Source: Blakeslea trispora (taxonomy: Eukaryota > Mucoromycota > Mucoromycetes > Mucorales > Choanephoraceae). Taken from it: a stretch of 64,000 nt of DNA. The stretch is from NCBI GenBank assembly GCA_025331445.1, contig JAIWNE010000020.1, positions 248,001 to 312,000 of the forward strand, given 5' to 3'. Positions 31,901 to 42,099 of this stretch are shown here, piece after piece (position 1 is the first letter of the stretch; every line of letters starts with the position of its first letter). Under the pieces are notes generated by a model. It was not told where the DNA came from, ran no database searches, and saw only the letters and a program-made list of their open reading frames with translations. A program made the translations under genes and the position numbers.

Positions 31901-33075
31901 ATTAGACCCGTATGCCTGTTGCGAATATGTTGTCAATTACATCAGCAAAGGTGATAAAGTATCAGTAAGGCCTTGGATGAAAATTTTCAAAAGCACCGCA
32001 ATGATCCTTCAAGTAAAGCCATGAACATGCTGGGCTCCTTGATAAATACTTATTACAACACATGTGAAATATCTGCCCAGGAAGCCTGCTACGATTTGCT
32101 TGGTATCAACATGGCCGAATCGAGTACTGTAACTGTACACATCCCAACATCAAAGCTCGATGAAAGAACACGTATTCTTAAAAGTGGTCAGGACTTGGTT
32201 GACTTACCTGCAGATTCGACTGAATGGTATCAACCTGGATTGATAGAACACTATGTTGCTCGTCCGGATGAGCTCTCGCACTTGACTTTGGCTCATTTTG
32301 CTGCTACTTTGAGTTTTCAAAAAATAAAAAACATCCAAGAAGACAACAAACAAACAGCCCTGATGAAGAAGTAGAGAACGAAGACAATTTCCCTGATGAA
32401 GTGTTAGAAGAAGGTGCTGCTGTTGATGTCGGCAAGATATTTACCTTGAAAAACCGACAAGGTTTTATCAAAAGAAGAGGAAAATCTAAGGTCATTAGAT
32501 AGTTCAAAGGAAATATCGACAAAGACAGGAACGACTATTTCCGTATTCTCTTGATGCTGTTCAAACCACAAAGAATCAGAAGACTTGCAAGTATAAGTGA
32601 TGACACCTGGACTATGATTGAGCCCACAGTTGGTACCATCAGCAAGAAGAAGGATGGCTCTCTAAGTCTTCAAAGAAAACAGTCCCCTGTTGTGCCTGCT
32701 GAAGCCATGACTGTTCACAAGTCCCAAGGTGGCACTTACGACTCTGTAGTTGTCTACGATATTGGTAAAAGAAGAATGGCTAGATCTGCATTGTATGATG
32801 CTTGCTCAAGAGCAACTACAGCAGCTGGACTAAAGATCATCACCAAGGACAACAAATTCATTGCTCCTGCACCTATTTGGGCTGAAGAACAAAGCGATTT
32901 AGTTAAAGAACTACAAAGACAGTATTCTGTTCAGCTGGTGCCATCATTCAAGCATTTATCGACACGGTCGCCCAACAATGATGATATCCAAGTGACTTCC
33001 TACAATGTTGAGGGTTTAGGCCCTAATTTTAGGCGAATCATATCTGATTCTGTATTTCTTTCTTCGGATGTATAA
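28958..33075 (+). mobile_element. Degenerate Helitron (DUF6570-type) with Rep, helicase tail and start of an EEP-like domain
   Basis: Reading continues from ATG 28958 through several frames. Parts in order: an Arg/Glu-rich repeat region (RAEHSEEARQYRAEHSEEAR, 29340-29480); a Cys-rich DUF6570-like zone (ICFCCRNLFF, SCMTCRASLKKQSC, then NVPVNVDTSVSSLPRYLDD, VVKPDYVW); the Rep region with IGIPTIFLTVLAAKAF and the HUH-like SSHIHMLIWL (31300-31340); CRFNIPFPPMKETRLL; and a Rep tyrosine helix DPYACCEYVVNYISKG. At about 32575 the sequence jumps from the region before the helicase (LMLFKPQRIR) to its last motifs (AMTVHKSQGGTYDSVVVYD, ALYDACSRATTA), so the Walker motifs are deleted. The tail ends VTSYNVEGLGPNFRRI and a stop at 33073-33075. 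At least four stops (e.g. TGA near 28970, TAA near 30178) and frameshifts show it is dead. The element ends are not resolved. Confidence 0.87.
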
Positions 33076-33411
33076 CTTAAATAAAAAAGCGCGCAAACAG
33101 TGCAGAGCTCGCACGTCCAGGTCCAAAATGAATTGTATTGGCCGTTGAGGTGATGATATACGCTCACGCAGTTGCGAGAAAGCTGTCATTGGTATCGATG
33201 AAGCAAAGACGCAAGAGAAACAACAAGATTTTAAAATTGAGCATACAACAAACGATTTTTCATACGTTTATGGCAACTTTTTCTCCTCTTCCGCTAAGTA
33301 TTAAAGGGCTATAACCCCCCCTCGGAGATTGAATGTCTTTTTTTTTTCTTTTTGATAACTCACAAACAATAAGTCCTCTTTTTTCTGCTGTTTAACAAAA
33401 TCAAATTTCTT
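33076..33411. other. Gap between Helitron remnant and lipase gene
   Basis: About 335 bp, likely Helitron 3' tail plus the lipase promoter. Contains a CCCCCCC run near 33316-33323 and a T-rich tract at 33338-33352. No CTRR terminus with an adjacent hairpin could be fixed. Confidence 0.4.
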
Positions 33412-36301
33412 ATGAGTGATATTACCCCAAAAAGATCTTCAAGTGCTAACATTATTGCCTCTCTACCTCCTGGGAAGCTTAAAGTTAGTAACAGAATAAG
33501 ATGCATTTACTGTTGTCATACTAATTTGAATATGTTCTTAGATAACTATAAAAAACTGCTTTCTTAATATACCCATAAAAAAGCCATATGTAACCATCAC
33601 TTTGGGAGGTAAATTTAGTTCTTCTTTTTGCTTGCTATTGAAGTCTCAAACCCTCTCTTTTATATTGATAGATCAATACCACAAGACCTCAATATCAGAA
33701 TACCCTGAAGGAGCATGGAATGAAGGCTTCGAACTTAAAATCACCTACCATAATCAGCTATTTGATACAATTCAGCTCGACTTGTACGACAGTAATACAT
33801 TTTTCATCGACAAGCATGTTGGCCGAGCAGAGATTCGCTTGAGAAACCTAGAGAATATGCCTGATGTCTTTACAAGCTACTATGAAGTATTTGAAAAGAG
33901 ACTCTCGATGAGTGCCACCTCTCAAGTGAGCCGGAAAATGACATCAGGTGTAGGAGCAATTCAAGCTGAGATTGCATATCAGTATCGATCTAGCCTCAAA
34001 CAATACGCAAACGATGGGGATCACTTGTCACCTGCTGTGGAATTTTCAGAAATGAACTGGCTCATTGATCAACAAAAACGCGCCATGTCTTCTACTTCAT
34101 TGGATAACATTCAGCAAGAGAGCAAGGATGTTGACATGGAAATGATTGCTGAATTCAACCGAGATCTAAAAAGCCAACGTGACAATAAGGATATAGAGTT
34201 CCGAAAAATCGAACAGAACGGCCGCTATCATGATACAGATGAAGACTATCCAGACGACAGTACAGAGGATGAAGATGAGGAGTTGGATGAAAAGAGAGAT
34301 AGATCTGCAACAGAAAAGGCTAATAGACGACCTCTGACGTACTCTGTGTCACGCGCCAGTAGCACTTTTAGAACAGATGCTTCACCAACTGAAAAACACG
34401 AAGATCAAAGCGGCGGCATTTTAGAAACTGTCTCTTCCTTCTTTGGATACTCGACCCCGAAAACGAATCCAAACCAGACCCAAAAAAGTCAATTATTGGC
34501 AACAGATGATGACACTCTCAAATCATTTCCTTTGCTAGATACGATTGGTTCATGGACTATGGCTAAAGAAACAAACCAAGTATTCCGTGCGATTGGGAAA
34601 ATCATTGTGGCCTTTGTAAGTCACTTGTGTTTGTTTGTTTGTTTGTTTGTTTGTTTATTAATTTCTAAATCAGGGGCAAGGGTTTGAGCTATCCAATTTG
34701 CAGATCTTGTCGGGTTTCAATGTAGTAGAGAAATTCTATAATGATCTTCCACGAGAGAGAACATGGGATTTGGTTGAAGATATTACTGAAATTGAAATGG
34801 CATCTTATATGTGGCGTTATGCCATTGCATCTTATGGTTGGAAGGGATTGAACTTTATTGGTAAAGGTAACGGCTATATCTCTGACGCTGTGCGATCTCA
34901 GTCCGATGCTCTCTCTATTTGTGAACATTTGGGTATACCAAAAGAGGATCTGTTGGCCTATGAACTTCGAACAGGTGCAGCTTTTAGACCAAGTTACTAT
35001 ATAGCAAGAGACAGAAAGTTGAATGCTATTGTTTTAAGTATTCGAGGTACTATGGTAAGTTTTTGAAGATAGCTTTCTTTTTGGTCATTATCTAACACCA
35101 AAATAATCAAGAGTACTTTTGATACAATGACAGATCTTGTTTGTGAGTATGAGCCATGGAAAGGCGGTCTTGTACATAAAGGAATGAAGGTAGGTAAAAA
35201 AAAAAGCCAATAGAATAGCTTTTGTTAATTATACTGATTTCTATTTGATTTTAGTCATCAGCCAACTGGTTTTTTAGAAACATTGCACCCAAATTAATCG
35301 CATACGTCAACAAACATTCAACTACATCATTATATATTGTTGGCCATAGTCTTGGAGCATCTACAGCAGCTATATTGACGATCATGCTTCAAGATTTTAT
35401 CAAAGAATTTAGAAAAGGAAAAGACAAAGACTTTAGCATTTATAGTTTTGGTTATGCACCTGCTTGCGGCTTGAGTCTGAACCTGGCAAACCAATACAAG
35501 GTAATACAAAGAAAAGAAACTAATCAGATGCTGGCCTTATTCAATTGGATTTCTATAGGATCAGATACAATCAATTGTATTTGCCGATGATTTTGTAAGC
35601 AAATTGAGTTATGGATCAATGATGGATGTGAAAGAACTCATTATTGCTGGTGCTGAAGCTGCACAAGATTTGGGTTTTGGACAACTGATCTGGCCTACTG
35701 AAGTGGATAGTGAGGCTTGGAAGAAGGCTTTTGAAAAAGTAGCAGAATGTCGTAAGCGGTGCCTGGAAAGCATGTCTAATCCAAGAGTAAGCTTAAGAAA
35801 AAAGGAAAAAAAAAAGAGTCAAAACATCTCAAAGCTGCTATGTATTAACTCGTGATGTCTCATAGCTTTATGTTGCAGGCAAAGTATATCAATTTTGGTT
35901 GGTAAATGATTTAAGCATATTTCAAGCAAACAAATGTATTTAATTGCATTTTTTATATATAGGACCCTATTCCCAACAATGAATCACGTATTGTAGTAGA
36001 AAGAACCACGCCAGAAAAGGTTTCTACAGAATTGATCATCCGAATGTCTATTGTTCTTGATCATTTACCCACTAATTTTGATGTGGCATTTAAAAGAGCT
36101 CTTGAGTCTCTCAAGACTGCCAAAAAGGATGGCAAGGATGAAGTCACTGATGAAAACAATGCAGTCAGCCTTGAAGACAACAAGGAGAGACCTTCTGCAA
36201 GAGATGATCTTTACGAGTCCGTTGCTGAAATAGGCCTGAAGGGAACAACTGAAAGAAAAGGAGGCCAGGGCAATGTGCTAGGTCATGGCGAAAGACGTTA
36301 A
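33412..36301 (+). CDS. C2-domain class-3 lipase, diacylglycerol-lipase type
   Basis: A multi-exon gene; the first exons are 33412-33483, 33542-33608 and 33672-34615, and the fourth begins at 34674. N-terminal region: a C2 domain (KPYVTITLGDQYHKTSIS, GAWNEGFELKITYH, IQLDLYDSNTFFIDKHVGRA). Then a charged disordered linker, then the lipase_3 domain: YYIARDRKLNAIVLSIRGTM, SSANWFFRNIAPKL, SLYIVGHSLGASTAAIL with the nucleophile Ser in G-H-S-L-G, and FSIYSFGYAPACGLS. This combination matches fungal/animal sn1-specific diacylglycerol lipases; the membrane helices of animal DAGL are not evident. Known activity: hydrolysis of diacylglycerol at sn-1. Intron 3 contains a (TTTG)n microsatellite near 34629-34656. 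Confidence 0.82.
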
Positions 36302-36530
36302 GAGAGTATATACCCAAATCAAACATGTACAATAAAGTGCTTTTGCTTTCATTGCCTAGATTGTAATAAATAGCCATGCTGCCTTCAATTGTTGCTCAAA
36401 GCTGTAATACCTTTTGATCATTTCCTCGAGTTATTTATACTTGTGGATTTTTTGAAATAAGCATGTCTGAGTGGCTTAATATTATTTATATATCGAGCAT
36501 ACAGGACCTCTCTTTTTTTTATCCAAAGAA

Positions 36531-37964
36531 ATGAAAACATCAACACCAGTATTTAAATCTCGAAGACAACAGAAACTTTGGGAGAAGGAAAAGAAGAAGG
36601 TTGAAGCTAGAAAAAGCAAGAGTTACGTCAACCATGCACCTTTTCGTTATGTGGAAAGAAACTTCAAGTCGAGAGTAACAGCACCTGATTTCACCAATGT
36701 AATCGACTTTCAAGATCCCGCTCGAAACACACAAGAAAACAATGAGAACATCGTTCCTGTTCAGCTCAAGTGCGATCTTAAGGATCTGTCGCCTCTGTTC
36801 GGTAGCATACAAGAGCATCCACCTTGTTTGGATGCTTACATTCTAAAAAATGTCCCTGGACTGATCATCATTCCTAATGCCTTTTCACCCAGAGCACAAC
36901 GTTATCTAGTTAAACAATGTCTCTCTATTTACCCTCAGCCACCCAATACATCCAATTTAGATACACATTATCATATACCATCCACTGGATTATGGCCTCT
37001 GTATGAAGCACAGGAGAAAGGCATACTCACACCTGCAGATGCTGATTTTTTTGTTCTCAAAAAGGAATCACAATTTGAGACGAGCGATACCTATGTTGAT
37101 TCCGAAGAAGAAGAAGAATTAAAGGCCAAGGATTCAGAGATAAAAGCTGCTCCTACTGCTTGCTCAGATGATTTTAAGCCTGTGATAAAAGAAGAGAAAC
37201 CAGATCCTTTACCTGCTCCAGGTGTGCCTCTTTTACCACCCAATGAACTTGTTCGCAAACTTCGATGGGTAACGCTAGGATACCAATATCACTGGCCCAC
37301 CAAGACCTATCATCTCGATCGTCGATATCCTTTTCCTGATGATGTCTCTGAGCTTACTAAAGCTGTTGTCACTGCCATCGAAGGTATTGGTTATCAAAGC
37401 GAAAAAGAGGAGGAAACCTCTTGGCGCAATGAATATAAGGGTGAAGACTTCAAGGCAGAAGCAGGCGTAGTGAACTATTATCAGTACAAAGATGCTCTCA
37501 TGGGCCATGTGGATCGTAGTGAACTGAACATGGAAGCACCTTTAATCTCTTTAAGGTGAATTATTGTCTCCCACTTTTTTTTTCATTGAGTTTAATATGC
37601 TAAATGTATGATGTTACATAGTTTGGGCCATGATTGTATCTATTTAATTGGTGGTCCTACTAGAGACACCGTTCCCATTCCATTATTGCTGAGAAGTGGA
37701 GATATTATTGCAATGACGGGTCCATGTAGAAAATCATTTCATGGTAAGTCAAAAGGTCTTTTTTTTTTTTTGGTAAAAGAAAAAAGACTAACCATTGGTT
37801 TTGAAGGCGTACCGCTGATTATTGAAAATACTTTGCCTGATTTTCTTTCAACACAAAATCAGTATGATGATTCGCCTGATTGGAAGCTATTTGGTGATTT
37901 TATGAGTACATCACGTATTAATCTAAACATCAGACAAGTCTATCCTCGAGATCATACACAATAA
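36531..37964 (+). CDS. ALKBH1: ALKBH1-type Fe(II)/2-oxoglutarate dioxygenase
   Basis: Three exons, 36531-37555, 37622-37743 and 37807-37964, give 434 residues. Diagnostic features: VPGLIIIPNAFSPRAQRYLV (start of the AlkB core), LRWVTLGYQYHWPTKTYHL, VVNYYQYKDALMGHVDRSE (iron-binding H-x-D) followed by PLISLSLG, the distal His in KSFHGVPLI and the 2-oxoglutarate Arg in the RINLNIRQV end. A 30-residue acidic insert (SEEEEELKAKDSE) interrupts the centre. Known for the family: ALKBH1 demethylates m1A in tRNA and has been reported to act on DNA N6-methyladenine and to have lyase activity. All catalytic residues are present. It converges with the glucuronokinase-like gene, 37 bp apart. Confidence 0.92.
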
Positions 37965-38001
37965 TACAAAGTCGAGAGAAGGAGAGAGATATGATCTATT
38001 A

Positions 38002-40056
38002 TTATTGTACATTTTCATAAACTTTAGGGAATATTTCCAAAAAGACATAGCCTTCACTTTCCAATGCACGCCTAAGTTTTAACAAGTCTTTCTTCTCAGA
38101 CGACGAATCTGTGCTATCTCCATTCCACATGCCTACAACTGCACCACCACTGCCAGGAAATTTAGCTGCACAATTGTGCTCTCTAGCCAGCTCAATCATA
38201 CGAAGATTAGCAGCGCCTACAACTGCATCCCCGTATGTTTCTCGGCGAAGATCAAAGTTGGCAGACATCAATTGAGCAAATCGCTTGTGATCATGTTTTT
38301 CTAAACTTTCACGGGCTTGATCTGTAAATGTACCAAATTTGTTCATGGCATTGATAATCTAAACCCTATGATATAAGTATCTTACTGTTCAATCCTTTCT
38401 TTTGATATGAGCATACCTTTTGGTCCCCATCCAAAAAGCGCTGCTTGACTGTACTATGTACTTTTCCAGAATCCTCAGGATCTGCAACATAAGCCAACCA
38501 AAGTTTGGGCAATAAGTCGATATTTAACTGTACATATCTTCCATGTCCATGCTGTTCCATATAGTCACGTTGGAAATCCATAAAAACCAATCCTCCATAG
38601 GTCTGAATGACTCTATCTTGAAGACCAGCAGCAATAGATAGCTCTTCTTGCTCTACCTTCAAAATCAAACTTGCCTGCAGTTCAAGTGGTATTTGGTTGG
38701 TAGTTACACCATAAAATTGGCTGAGGGCTTTCCAGAGAGCAGTGATAATAGCAGACGAACCTGCTAATCCTACCTGCCGAGGAATGTTGGTTTCAAACAT
38801 CATCTGAAAACCTTGGCTAGTATTGATTGCGATCTGATTGGCTCGGCAATAAGTATAAAATACTTTACAACAAGCCTGTAGAAGACGATCGCCAGTGTCA
38901 TAACCATCTATTTCAGAAACACCAACTAGACAAGCTATTGAAGAAAACTTGTGAGGATCAGAGACTGGATTGGGTAGGATGGCGATGGCTTCTATTTCTT
39001 TTTCGTTGTGATTGTTTGGGATCAATGTGACCTCTGCCCAGAAATTGGAGATGAGTAGAGACATCGTCTTGCCATAAAATCCATCACTTGGATTGCCCAT
39101 CAAACCTACTCGAGCATAAGCCTTTGTATGAATAGGCATATCTTGAAATTGAATCTCAGTCTTGAGTTGATGATCTAAGCAAGATTCCCATTGATTAATG
39201 TATTCATTTAAAGTAACTTTACGGTTCACATAGCACAACAACGAGGTGCCGGGACTATCCTTTATATGCTCAATATGAGCTTCAGACTGTACTTGAATAT
39301 ACAAATCGAGTTCATCTTGCCAACAGAGACGTTCTGGATCTCTTGAGGGTAATGCTTCAAGATTCTTTTCATTGTAGTCGTCTAAACCTACAAGAACCTG
39401 AAGGCTCATGCCAAAAGCGAAAGGTACCTGTTGAGCGTTATAATATACAAAGTTCTTGGCCTTCTCAAACAAAGATAGGACTGAAGCTAATGTATCTTGA
39501 GGATGAAATAGAAAATCAGGTGAGGTAATGACTAGATCGTTTTGAATGCTTTTGACGCGATGTACAAATGCAATATCAGATAAGACGCCAACACTATAAA
39601 TGGGATAAGTAAACATGGAATAATTTCTCTCCTTGCAGTTTTCATCTTTACCTAAGTCCACTGTTGAGAATGTTTTGTCGAGGAAAATCAACCCCACTTG
39701 CCCAACGTTCAAAATGCTTAAAACTATGACGAACCGCTTCGAGTTAGCTCTCTAGATATTGAATGGCTCATGTTTAGAACTTACTTGTAAGCATTTGATA
39801 CAATGTAGATGTCCTTAAACTTGTGCTTTGCTTGGTCATACCACCAAGTAAGGGCTGGCTTGCCAGAGATAGGCAGTAAGCCTTTTGGTACTCCTCGAAA
39901 ACGCAAAAACTTCGCATCATAACACTCCTGTGAATATGCATAAGTTCAATCTGTGCCCGAGAAAGTATCTTTAGCACAAACCTTTATATCGTCTTCCAAT
40001 TGATTTGTGGCAGTGGCCGAAGCCAATATGATAAGTGTTTTTGATGTCAAATTCAT
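38002..40056 (-). CDS. Nucleotidyltransferase-glucuronokinase fusion (GKUP-like)
   Basis: Start MNLTSKTLIILASATATNQL at 40056. The N-terminal half resembles a sugar-phosphate nucleotidyltransferase: RGVPKGLLPISGKPALTWWY, IYIVSNAYNFKHFERWASGV and a strand ending ITSPDFLFHP. The C-terminal half is a GHMP kinase close to plant glucuronokinase: ARVGLMGNPSDGFYGKTMSL, QVGLAGSSAIITALWKALSQ (ATP loop), LQDRVIQTYGGLVFMDFQRD and KFPGSGGAVVGMW. The kinase reaction is glucuronate + ATP to glucuronate-1-phosphate; a pyrophosphorylase would then make UDP-glucuronate. In the N-terminal half, however, the glycine-rich AGGxGTR loop is replaced by ASATATNQ, and the usual SNxTRLG stretch is absent, so that half may be degenerate. 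Exon joins: 40056 to 38347 with four short GT-AG introns; a last exon 38346-38002. Confidence 0.85.
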
Positions 40057-42099
40057 GAGAATTTTGCGCGGGAAAAAATGAAGGAAAGAGACAGGAAAGT
40101 GTTGATTACACAGGAAGTAATGTTCTTTTAAAAGGCATACGGAGCTTCAAAAACAAAGTTGCTTGTTGCTTGAAGTTATACAGGTTTTAGCCACTCGTAT
40201 TTAGAAGCAGTAGTTTCTTTTTCAGTAGCTTTAGTATCACTAGCTTTCAATGTAAGCCCACAATCAATATGGCTCTATCATCTTGATATTAATTCTGTAT
40301 CTCTCTATATGTAAAGTCTTTTGTTTACGCCTTCTTTTTTTTTTGTTAGTAAGATAATCAATACAATCAATCATCACTAATACATATGGCTCTTGTAACT
40401 CATGAGGTTACTCAAATAATTTGAAGGTAAACAATGTTATTCGCAAATTGTTTTCTTCTCTTTATCTACATTTTAATCAACATGAAAAGTGCTTACCTCT
40501 ACGTGCTTGGTTATGTATACGCAGATAAAAGAATAAAAAGCATGTATACAAAGAACTGGTTGAAGGCTCATAGTAAAACAGTAATTTCATTCGAGTCTTA
40601 AGAATAGACTTCAGTGTGCTTGTTGGTGACAAGTTACCTCTCTTTTAATCTGGATTGGTTGCGCGATTTTAAGAAATACGTGTTTACATTATTAAGCACA
40701 TTGTTCAGCTTCAATCGGTTTTGAAATTCAAAAACACAATGAATTATAAGATCAAATGCAGATCATTATTGTTTTGGAGATAGAAGCATCTGAGACTAGA
40801 TACAGTTTGGTGTAAAAAGCTTATTGTAAAAACAGTGATGAAGAAACAAGGCTATAAGGAATAAGCATCTTGCTTTATGGTCTTTCAAGACATAATACTC
40901 TTGTTTTGTTTTATCAACCAAAGGTAAACATTAAATAGATATCAAACTTGAATTAGGTTAGGTAGACAAACATACGTTGTGGAATAAATCAGTAAACCTA
41001 TGTCAAGTTTAGCTTTCATAACTCAGGATGAACAATCTCCTTCTAGAAATATCATTGATCAGAACCACCGCAGTCAAAAAAGAGAGTTTAGGAGGTTTAG
41101 CTCGTTGAGAACCTATGGACAAGCAATTGTCTCTAAAGTCTATCCACTCATCCAAGACAAAAGCGATTGCTTGTTTTAGGTGAGCGAAGTTCCTAGAACA
41201 AGTGTTGTTAGAAAAGAATATTGGTAGTGTGATGAAGTCGAGACACACAAACATACGTTGTATCGACTAAAGTCAGTTATTTCCAATGCTGAAGCTTTGG
41301 CAACAGGCTATGTGGACACAGACAACCAACTGGAAGAGCCACTATATCTACAGATCTTTGCTTTAGCAAATCGAAAGATATATAGACATTGAAGACACGA
41401 TGTACAAGTTTTTGGTAGTAGCAGCAGTAGCAATAACAGCAGTAGCAATAACATTAATAGTGACAAAAAAAAGATAAGCAGCCAGGCGAACTATGTTTGG
41501 TCTTTACTTAGGATGTAGTTAGTGATTTCCACAACACAATAAGTGATTCATATCTGAGAAAATCCGTAGACAGAACGAGCAACGACAGTTCAATGCAGCA
41601 AGACAAAGTACACGTTTGGTAGACGTACATCTAGCATATACTACATCGTGGCCGGCCGGCTAGCCAGATGCTTGCTTTCTATTTAGTAGATGGGTGTGAA
41701 GAGAAGGAAAAAGCGTTCAATTGGCTTGGTCTATTGAAGAATTTCGAACAAAAATAAACAGCTAAAAGCCTTTTTTTCCATCTCGATTTCTATGTATCTA
41801 CAATCAAGGTTATTGAATTAGATGACAGATGATGTGCTAGCATAATTATAGAGAAGAGCTAAGCATTTGGTACTATCAAAACCTCCTAATCTTGTATCTG
41901 ATGAAAATATACCATGTAGTGTCTTGGAAGGAGAAGGGGAAAATGCTGAAAAATGATGGGAACAATGAGAAAGATTTATCTCATAGTCAACATGAAACTT
42001 GATTCATGCATTTTGATCAATTAAATGCCAGCAATTGGATATTGCTTTTTTTCTTTTATTAATATCAACACTTTTTTTTCTTGTTATCCGCAGTCAGAT
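40057..42099. other. 2-kb gap without a recognised gene
   Basis: AT-rich intergenic space between two divergently placed genes (the fusion kinase, minus; CAND1, plus). TTTTGCGCGGGAAAAA at 40062-40077, directly upstream of the kinase start, is an E2F-like sequence (TTTCCCGC on the opposite strand). ACAAACATACGTTGT-type 12-14-mers recur near 40968 and 41250. One microORF is listed separately at 41400-41477. Confidence 0.45.
41400..41477 (+). CDS. Possible 25-residue hydrophobic membrane microprotein
   Basis: A microORF too short for ordinary gene finding: MYKFLVVAAVAITAVAITLI followed by VTKKR and TAA. It forms one uninterrupted hydrophobic helix with a positive N-terminal Lys and a basic KKR tail, as single-pass microproteins or an ER-type anchor would. 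It could equally be an exon of something else or chance in an AT-rich region with a GCAGTAGCAATA repeat. No supporting homology known to me. Confidence 0.2.
   Translation: MYKFLVVAAVAITAVAITLIVTKKR

Noticed and set aside
40057..42099. tRNA or snRNA genes in the larger intergenic gaps
   Set aside because: No box A/B pair or cloverleaf could be found by eye here or at 55.8-58.4 kb; a covariance-model scan would be needed to be certain.
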